From DATCKG01 sp036562385 (lineage in GTDB: Bacteria; Bacillota; Sulfobacillia; Symbiobacteriales; Symbiobacteriaceae): 12,079 bases of DNA. Shown here one piece after another: positions 1 through 5,121 of this stretch. How positions within the stretch are numbered: the first letter of the stretch is position 1; each line of letters starts with the position of its first letter. The notes under the pieces are model-generated. The model did no database searches, was not told the origin of the DNA, and worked only from the letters and a program-made list of their open reading frames with translations. The DNA is taken from assembly GCA_036562385.1 (NCBI GenBank), contig DATCKG010000110.1, positions 1-12,079 on the forward strand, written 5' to 3'. Both the position numbers and the translations under genes were made by a program.

Positions 1-143
1 TCCTCATCGGACCCGCTGGAGTCGGAGCCGGAGGTCTCCTGGTCGGTGTTCAGCAGCGTGGCGAAGACCGGCTCGGCATGGATCTGCTGCATCCGCTCCA
101 ATTCTTCTTCAGCCCGGGCCAGAAGCTGACGGTCGCTGAACAT
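1..143 (-). CDS. Partial unknown protein, N-terminal 47 codons only, divergent from cotH
   Basis: An open frame reads leftward from an ATG at 143-141 and runs off the window after 47 codons. A strong ribosome binding site (AGGAGGAGG on the minus strand, about 151-159) sits just upstream of the start. The visible peptide begins MFSDRQLLARAEEELERM and looks like an acidic amphipathic helix. From about residue 38 it becomes a Ser/Gly/Asp run (SGSDSSGSDE) at the window edge. I recognise no family. Divergence from a cotH-like gene and a sigma-K-like promoter candidate upstream would fit a late-sporulation or coat protein, but that is inference. The gene was called from the start codon, ribosome binding site and open frame; its length and product cannot be judged. 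Confidence 0.6.
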   Translation of the reverse strand, partial: MFSDRQLLARAEEELERMQQIHAEPVFATLLNTDQETSGSDSSGSDE

Positions 144-181
144 ACGCGGGGTTCCTCCTCCTATCTAGTGCATTCATGATC

Positions 182-205
182 TAGGATCCGGGTTTAGGAT
201 CCGGG
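182..205. repeat. Tandem direct repeat TAGGATCCGGG, 13-bp period
   Basis: The 11-mer TAGGATCCGGG occurs at 182-192 and again at 195-205, a 13-bp repeat unit. Each copy contains the palindrome GGATCC. It lies in the predicted leader of the minus-strand gene, downstream of its candidate promoter. It may be a regulator site or a small expansion; nothing else is seen to decide. Confidence 0.6.
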
Positions 206-228
206 CAGGCCTGGAGGCTGCCTGATTC

Positions 229-256
229 AGAGTATGTAAACAGTTCCCCGACGGTT
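229..256 (-). promoter_or_regulatory. Sigma-K-like promoter candidate for the minus-strand gene
   Basis: Read on the minus strand, AACC (256-253) is followed after 16 bp by CATACTCT (236-229). The known sigma-K pattern is mACm, 16-17 bp, CATAnnnTA; only the final A is missed. Transcription would start near 221-222, leaving a leader of roughly 80 nt before the ATG at 143. The motif is short, so chance occurrence is possible; the association with cotH raises plausibility. Confidence 0.4.
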
Positions 257-266
257 CGCATATCTC
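239..266 (+). promoter_or_regulatory. Sigma-K-like promoter candidate for cotH
   Basis: AACA (239-242) is followed after 16 bp by CATATCTC (259-266), which matches the sigma-K pattern except at the T of CATAnnnT. Transcription would start near 273-274, just ahead of the ribosome binding site at 281-289, giving a very short leader. It interleaves face to face with the candidate for the divergent gene. In Bacillus subtilis cotH is a late mother-cell gene, consistent with this reading. Confidence 0.33.
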
Positions 267-290
267 GGTACAAACGGGAAGAAGGAGGGT

Positions 291-309
291 GCGCAGTGCG
301 GCACTGCGC
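291..309 (+). promoter_or_regulatory. Perfect hairpin enclosing the cotH start codon
   Basis: GCGCAGTG (291-298) is perfectly complementary to CACTGCGC (302-309) with a CGG loop. As DNA it is a 19-bp near-perfect palindrome. The GTG start codon (296-298) lies in the left arm and the ribosome binding site (281-289) ends 1 nt before the stem. As RNA this stem would hide the start codon. A DNA-level operator role is the alternative. Confidence 0.6.
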
Positions 310-1363
310 GCTTGCACTCGGGGAGAACCCATGGGCCAGGCTGGAGTCGGAGCCGGTGGAGGGGGAGTGCCTTTGGGATGGCTGGCATGGCCGGGTGCTG
401 GTGCGGATTCGGGGCGCCCACTCGCGGAAATTTCCCCGCAAGAGCCTGCAGCTGGACTTTCCGCAGGAACCGATGCCCGATGCGCCGCCTGAGGGCCACA
501 CGGTCCGCCGGGTCCATCTCAACGCCGATTACGTGGACCCGACGCGGATGCGCTCGGCCCTCAGTTTCGAACTGTTCCGACGGGTGGGCGTACCGGCTCC
601 GGTCTGCCGGCACACTGAACTGACGGTAAGCGGCGCCTTTGCCGGCCTGTACGTGGCGCTGGAATCGGTGGACGCAGATTTCTGCCGGCGCCGGGGGTGG
701 CCGCCCGGCGCCATCTATTATGCCGTGAATCGAAACGCCAACTTCGGGCTGATCAGCCCGTTTACCCGTACTGTCAAGGAGCCTCTGCACCGGGGCTATC
801 AGGCGGTGGATCGCGCGGACATGAAGCCCCTGAGCCGCATGGTGATGGACCTGAACCTGGCATCGGACGCGGCCTTCCCCGCCGTGGTGGAGCGATGGTT
901 CGAGGTGGAGGAGTACCTGCGTTGGTTGATGGTCGCGGTCTTCGTGGGCAACCGGGACGGCTTCGTCCATAACTACGCGCTCTACCGGCACCCCGGGACG
1001 GGCCGCTTCTGGGTGATTCCCTGGGATTACGATGCCACCTGGGGCATCGACATCCACGGCCGCCCGGCCCGGCTGGATCGGGTGCCGGTGACTGGATGGA
1101 ACAAGCTCTCCTACCGGCTGATGGCCCTTCCCCGGTACCGGCGACTGTACAGAAGCCTGTTCCAGCAGACGCTGGACGGTCCCCTCAGCCCTCCGTCGGT
1201 GATCCCTCTGATTGATGCCATGAGTGAGGAGGTGGCACCGGTCATCGCCAAGGAGCAGTGTCTGTGGGGCCAAGACCGCTCCTTCGACGCGGAGGTGGCC
1301 AACCTGAAGGACTGGGCCATCCGGCGGCGGCAACTCTTACTGGAGGAATTGGCATCCCTGTGA
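296..1363 (+). CDS. cotH: CotH-family spore coat protein kinase
   Basis: This 355-residue protein belongs to the CotH kinase family, atypical kinases that in Bacillus phosphorylate Ser-rich coat proteins such as CotB and CotG during spore coat assembly. Family marks are RIRGAHSRKFPRKS (37-50), matching the RxRGxxSRxxxKKS signature, and the C-terminal active-site block: GNRDGFVHN (218-226, Asp221 and Asn226) followed by WDYDATWG (243-250, Asp244 and Asp246), expected metal and catalytic positions. No signal peptide or membrane segment is seen. The GTG start is chosen for the ribosome binding site GAAGGAGGG (281-289) with 6-nt spacing; no ATG in this frame lies upstream, and later starts would lose the NPW segment (11-13) typical of the family N-terminus. 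The start codon is buried in a hairpin. The next gene begins 62 nt downstream on the same strand. The family call is firm; the exact substrate is not known. Confidence 0.88.
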   Translation: MRHCALALGENPWARLESEPVEGECLWDGWHGRVLVRIRGAHSRKFPRKSLQLDFPQEPMPDAPPEGHTVRRVHLNADYVDPTRMRSALSFELFRRVGVPAPVCRHTELTVSGAFAGLYVALESVDADFCRRRGWPPGAIYYAVNRNANFGLISPFTRTVKEPLHRGYQAVDRADMKPLSRMVMDLNLASDAAFPAVVERWFEVEEYLRWLMVAVFVGNRDGFVHNYALYRHPGTGRFWVIPWDYDATWGIDIHGRPARLDRVPVTGWNKLSYRLMALPRYRRLYRSLFQQTLDGPLSPPSVIPLIDAMSEEVAPVIAKEQCLWGQDRSFDAEVANLKDWAIRRRQLLLEELASL

Positions 1364-1370
1364 GGCGTTA

Positions 1371-1408
1371 GGTTTTTCCTCCGCTGGTTACACTAGGGAG
1401 GAGAAACC
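1371..1408 (+). other. Long hairpin between cotH and the AAA+ gene
   Basis: The arm 1371-1382 (GGTTTTTCCTCC) pairs with 1397-1408 (GGAGGAGAAACC) over 12 bp, with a single G-U pair and a 14-nt apical region that can pair further. No T-run follows, so it is not a classical terminator. The right arm contains GGAGGAG and the real ribosome binding site (about 1410-1417) starts 2 nt after the stem. It could set differential expression, RNA stability or initiation for the AAA+ gene. Confidence 0.55.
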
Positions 1409-1425
1409 GAAGGGGGGACCCAAAC

Positions 1426-3039
1426 ATGGATGCTGTCCTCGGGCTGGTCCGCCACGCGGGCAACGACGCGCTGTTTCGGGCTGTGGAGATGTCGCTGGTG
1501 GCCACCGCGGCGGGCCTGCCGCTTCACCTGCATGCCGAAGGGCTGCGGGGCACCGGCAAGACCAGCGTCATGCGCGCCGTCCGGCGGATCCTGCCGCGAA
1601 TCCGGCGCATCAAGGGCTGCCTGTACAACTGCGACCCCGACCGGCCCCACTGTCCGCATCACCGGGGCCTTACGCCGGAGGAGGTGGCCCGGCTGGGGGA
1701 AGAACTGGTTCCCCTGCCGTTTCTGGAAATCTCCCACTCGGCCAAGGTGGGCACAGTGGTGGGCTCCATCGACCTGTCCCGGCTGGTGAGCACTGACCGC
1801 CCCGAGGCGGCGCTGCTGCCCGGTACTCTGCCCCAAGCCCATCGGGGGATTATTTTTGTCGATGAAATCAACCGGCTGGCGGAGACCGCCCCGGAACTGG
1901 CCGATGTGCTGCTGGACGTGATGGGAACCAAGCCCGGCCGGATCCAGATCGAGGAGACGGGCCTGCCGGCGGTGGAACTGCCGGTTCAGGTGACCGTCTG
2001 GGCTGCCTCCAACCCGGACGAGGATCCGGGACCGCTGGAGGAGATCCGGCGCCAGCTTTCCGACCGGTTCGATTTCGTGGTCTATGCAGACCGCCCGGGA
2101 GATGCGGCGGTGGTGGAACAGATCCTGGCCGCGGCAGAGGCGATCCCCGGGCTGCGGCCGCTTCCCGGCGGCCCGGAAGAGGTGGAGCGGTTCCGGGAGG
2201 AGCTTTCCATGCGGGCACAGCTGGTCAGCCGCGTGCGGGTGCCAGACGCTCTGCGCCAGCAGATTGCGGACCTGTACAGCCGCTTTCAGGTGGAAAGCCT
2301 ACGGGCGGTACAGGCGATTCACGCAGGGATCCGGATCGCCGCGGCCCTGGAGCATCGGGAAGAGGCGGGGCCGGAGGACCTGGCCCGGGTGGCGCCCCTG
2401 GCCCTCCGCCACCGGGTAAGCCCTGAGACCCTCAGACGGGTGGTGGCGCATCTGGCTGGGCTGGCCAGCGCGGGCACCCCGCCGGCCGCGGCGTCTCTAG
2501 GCCGCTTGCGGCAGCCTTCGGTGAGCTTCGGGGGCGCTGCACTGCAGACCGCACCGCCTCAGCAGAGCCTGCAGGGTGCAGCCAGGCCGGGCGAAGAGAT
2601 GGACGCCGCCAAGCTTGTGGAAGGGGCTGGCCGGCGAGACGGCGCCGGGGGCGATGCCGGCGCGACCGGTGATTTCCGAAGGGCGGACGATGCCGCTGCA
2701 CCAGGTTCTTCCGGCACGGCGGAACCGGCTGCGAAGGATGCCGGCGGGACTTGGGCCGAGAGGGGGACGGAGGATACGCAACCGGGCAGGCAGATGGGGT
2801 GGCTGGCCCGGGCCCTGGCCCGGCTCCGGCGGCAGGGGCAGAAGGGCGCGCCGGTGGCCCAGGGCGCCGGTGGGCGCCCCGGGAGCCCCACCCGTACCGG
2901 AGGACCGCCCGGGCCAAGCCCGACGCTGGCTGACCCGCTGAAGCACCCGGTGGTGGCGCCGCCCCATCCGGCCCGGTCCATCGGGGACCTGGCTCCCCAT
3001 GAGCTGGTGCGGACCGAAGAGGAGCTGCAGCAGCCGTGA
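1426..3039 (+). CDS. BchI/MoxR-type AAA+ ATPase with disordered C-terminal tail
   Basis: This 537-residue protein has an AAA+ module in residues 1-350: Walker A GLRGTGKTS (39-47), Walker B IIFVDEIN (142-149, Asp146 Glu147), sensor-1 Asn196 in WAASNPDED, and an arginine-finger-like LSDRFDF (211-217, Arg214). The segment VGSIDLSRL (112-120) before Walker B is typical of the helix-2-insert clade that includes the magnesium chelatase I subunit and MoxR. Cys65, Cys69, Cys76 and His78/His79 form a compact cluster that could bind metal. Residues from about 350 to 537 are Gly/Ala/Pro-rich and likely disordered. Start ATG follows a GGGGGG-type ribosome binding site at 1410-1417. The stop overlaps the GTG start of the vWA gene, so the two products are probably partners, as in BchI-BchD or MoxR-vWA pairs. 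A metal chelatase role is doubtful because no chelatase large subunit is nearby; protein remodelling is an alternative. The substrate is unknown. Confidence 0.85.
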   Translation: MDAVLGLVRHAGNDALFRAVEMSLVATAAGLPLHLHAEGLRGTGKTSVMRAVRRILPRIRRIKGCLYNCDPDRPHCPHHRGLTPEEVARLGEELVPLPFLEISHSAKVGTVVGSIDLSRLVSTDRPEAALLPGTLPQAHRGIIFVDEINRLAETAPELADVLLDVMGTKPGRIQIEETGLPAVELPVQVTVWAASNPDEDPGPLEEIRRQLSDRFDFVVYADRPGDAAVVEQILAAAEAIPGLRPLPGGPEEVERFREELSMRAQLVSRVRVPDALRQQIADLYSRFQVESLRAVQAIHAGIRIAAALEHREEAGPEDLARVAPLALRHRVSPETLRRVVAHLAGLASAGTPPAAASLGRLRQPSVSFGGAALQTAPPQQSLQGAARPGEEMDAAKLVEGAGRRDGAGGDAGATGDFRRADDAAAPGSSGTAEPAAKDAGGTWAERGTEDTQPGRQMGWLARALARLRRQGQKGAPVAQGAGGRPGSPTRTGGPPGPSPTLADPLKHPVVAPPHPARSIGDLAPHELVRTEEELQQP

Positions 3040-5021
3040 CGTCCATGGGACCTGTCCCCAGGGAACCCTGGTGGTCGGACAAGATCCGGCAGAACCTGCA
3101 GCGCCGCCGGGGGGTCCGGCTGGGGGAGGCTGCGGTGGTGAGCCGGCAGGTCCATCTGAGCGAGGGCCGCACCCCCGGCCTGGTTACGATCCTGACCTCC
3201 GCCGACGCGGGCAAGGTCTTCTACGGCCGGGCCACCCCCGGTGAGGTGATCCACGTGGACATCTTCCACGAGGTGGCGGAGGTGGATCACCGGCGGGTGG
3301 CGGCGGCCCTGCTGCAGGCCCTGGGCACCTACTGGGCCCCGGGGGAAGAAGGCACCGGACGGCTGCTGCTGGACTACTTTGACCTGGTCACAGCCACCGG
3401 GGGCGGGCGGGTCACCGGGGACCTCACCCATGGGCGGAGCGCGTCACTGCGGGCGGCCCACCGCAACCATGTCCACCTGGCGGGGAAGTTGCCGGACGAT
3501 CACCTGGAACTGCTCCTGCCCCTGGTGGCCGCGGTGGAGGCGGAGCTCCGGGCCCAGGGGGTGGAGCCCCGGCGGGTGGAGCGGCTGGCCCATGCCCACT
3601 GGTCCGGCGGAGCGCCCCTGGACCTGTCAGCCTACACCGATCCGGACAGCGATTCCTTGCTGTCCGCCCACCGCCGAGAGGGCGCAATTTGGCCCAGCAG
3701 TTGGAGCCGCGCTTCCGCCTCTGCCGGGGCGGACGGCGGGCCGGGGCTGCGGCCGGGCCGGGCAGCGCCCGCAGGTGGCCGGGAGGCGGGATCGGAGGGC
3801 AGCGGCGGCTCGGGAGGCGAAGCCCTTGAAGGTCCCGGCGGCAGTGGCGCGGCGGCACCGGGCAGCCCGATGTCGGGGGTGTCCTGGCCGGGGAACGCCG
3901 GCTTGGTGGATGCCTGGGAAGCGCTGAAGCAAGAGGAGCAGATGCAGACCGCTCTGGAATTTTCCCGCCGCCTGGGCTCGCCGGAGGAGGTCAGGCGAGT
4001 CCTCCGGGAGCTAGCCCGCCAGCAGGGATGGAACTCCCTGTACGGTTCCGGCAGTTCCCAGGCCCCGTACCTGCTGAAGGAACTGGAGGACTCGGGGCTG
4101 GTCCGGCGGGACATCCGCGGGATGCGGCTGACCGAGAAGGGCATGGAACTGGCGGCCTTTCTGGAGGCCCACTTCCGGGAGGTGAAGCTGCGGTTCCGGA
4201 AGCTGATCCGGCGGGTCACCTTCCCGGAGGAGCGGGCGGGCAGTAGGCGCCCGGGTCGGACCACCGCCAGGCCCTCGCCCCACGTGCGGTACGGACCGGT
4301 GCGGGGGACCGCGCCGGCGGAACCGGGGACGTGGCTGACGGATCTGGCGGTGCCCGAGACCATTCGGGCGGCGCTGGTGCGGAGCCGGCTGGCGGCGGCA
4401 GGCGGGGCCGCTTCGCCGGATCGCCGGACCCTGCGGCTGGAGCGGGGAGATATCCACGTCTGCCTCCGGTCCGTGGAGCCGGCGCTTCACATCTGCTTGC
4501 TAATCGACGCCAGCGCCTCCATGGCCGGCCGCCGGATCCTGGCTGCCAAGCACCTGGCCCGGCACCTGCTGGTCTCCACCCGGGACAAGGTCGCGGTGAT
4601 CGCCTTCCAGGAACGGGAGGTGCGGGTCTGCGTGCCTTTCACCCGCAACTACATGGAGGTGGAGGAGGGGCTTGCCCGGCTTCAGCCCCTGGGGCTTACC
4701 CCCTTGGCCGACGGCCTGGTTCGGTCGGTGGAACTGATCCGCCAGTCGCGGGTGCGTCGGCCCCTGCTGCTTCTCATCACCGACGGCATCCCCACCGTGC
4801 CCAAGTGGAGCGTCGATCCCCTGGCCGATGCCCTGGAGGCGGCCCGGATGGTCAACGCCTCCCGGATCCCCTTTGGCTGCATCGGCCTGCAGCCAGGGCG
4901 GCGGTACCTTGCTGAACTGGCCCGGGCCGCGGGCGGTACGCTGCACGTGGTAGAGGAACTGGACGAGGAAAGTCTGGTGGCCATCGCCCACCGGGAACGC
5001 TGGAAGATGGCGCGGCGTTGA
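3036..5021 (+). CDS. vWA-domain protein, partner of the AAA+ ATPase
   Basis: This 661-residue protein has a C-terminal von Willebrand A domain (about 484-655) with an intact MIDAS site: DASAS (491-495), Thr555 in GLTPLADG and Asp583 in LLITDG. Residues 1-215 form an N-terminal domain I do not recognise. Residues about 216-285 are a Gly/Ser/Ala-rich linker. Residues 290-395 are helical, and 345-385 (ending LVRRDIRGMRLTEKGMELAAFL) read like a winged-helix fold. A second Pro/Arg-rich linker (400-430) precedes the vWA domain. The GTG start overlaps the AAA+ stop codon as GTGA, with GAGGAG at 3019-3024 and 11-nt spacing, indicating translational coupling; an ATG at 3045 is the alternative start. 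The layout recalls BchD/CoxE-type subunits, where vWA metal coordination links the ATPase ring to a target, but the N-terminal AAA-like domain of BchD is not evident. The target is unknown. Confidence 0.85.
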   Translation: MTSMGPVPREPWWSDKIRQNLQRRRGVRLGEAAVVSRQVHLSEGRTPGLVTILTSADAGKVFYGRATPGEVIHVDIFHEVAEVDHRRVAAALLQALGTYWAPGEEGTGRLLLDYFDLVTATGGGRVTGDLTHGRSASLRAAHRNHVHLAGKLPDDHLELLLPLVAAVEAELRAQGVEPRRVERLAHAHWSGGAPLDLSAYTDPDSDSLLSAHRREGAIWPSSWSRASASAGADGGPGLRPGRAAPAGGREAGSEGSGGSGGEALEGPGGSGAAAPGSPMSGVSWPGNAGLVDAWEALKQEEQMQTALEFSRRLGSPEEVRRVLRELARQQGWNSLYGSGSSQAPYLLKELEDSGLVRRDIRGMRLTEKGMELAAFLEAHFREVKLRFRKLIRRVTFPEERAGSRRPGRTTARPSPHVRYGPVRGTAPAEPGTWLTDLAVPETIRAALVRSRLAAAGGAASPDRRTLRLERGDIHVCLRSVEPALHICLLIDASASMAGRRILAAKHLARHLLVSTRDKVAVIAFQEREVRVCVPFTRNYMEVEEGLARLQPLGLTPLADGLVRSVELIRQSRVRRPLLLLITDGIPTVPKWSVDPLADALEAARMVNASRIPFGCIGLQPGRRYLAELARAAGGTLHVVEELDEESLVAIAHRERWKMARR

Positions 5022-5071
5022 AGGATTGAACCGTTCCGTCTCGAACCATCCACATGACAAGCTTTGCGGAT

Positions 5072-5097
5072 CCCCCGCCGGTGGTTGCTGGCGGGGG
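5072..5097 (+). other. Strong GC hairpin in the recJ leader
   Basis: CCCCCGCCGG (5072-5081) pairs with CTGGCGGGGG (5088-5097) over 10 bp with one G-U pair and a 6-nt loop TGGTTG. No T-run follows. It lies between the vWA stop (5021) and the proposed recJ start (5122), ending 9 nt before the recJ ribosome binding site. It may be a rho-dependent or processing site; its presence also argues that this stretch is leader rather than recJ coding sequence. Confidence 0.5.
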
Positions 5098-5106
5098 CCT
5101 GCGCGT

Positions 5107-5111
5107 GGAGG
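5107..5111 (+). promoter_or_regulatory. Ribosome binding site that fixes the recJ TTG start
   Basis: GGAGG (5107-5111) lies 10 nt before TTG at 5122, which begins the peptide MAKPYRPSRWQ. The upstream in-frame TTG at 5026 has only AAGG one base before it and would add 32 residues rich in Gly, Arg and Cys that do not look like a RecJ N-terminus. Confidence 0.65.
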
Positions 5112-5121
5112 CGGGACGGAT

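Noticed and set aside
227..1333. 368-codon open frame antisense to cotH
   Set aside because: The product is low-complexity His/Pro/Arg-rich, shows no family features, and lies opposite a clear CotH.
1368..1394. Possible sigma-A promoter (TACACT at 1389-1394) upstream of the AAA+ gene
   Set aside because: The -10 matches only 4 of 6 positions and no acceptable -35 is present; the sequence is better explained as part of the 1371-1408 hairpin.
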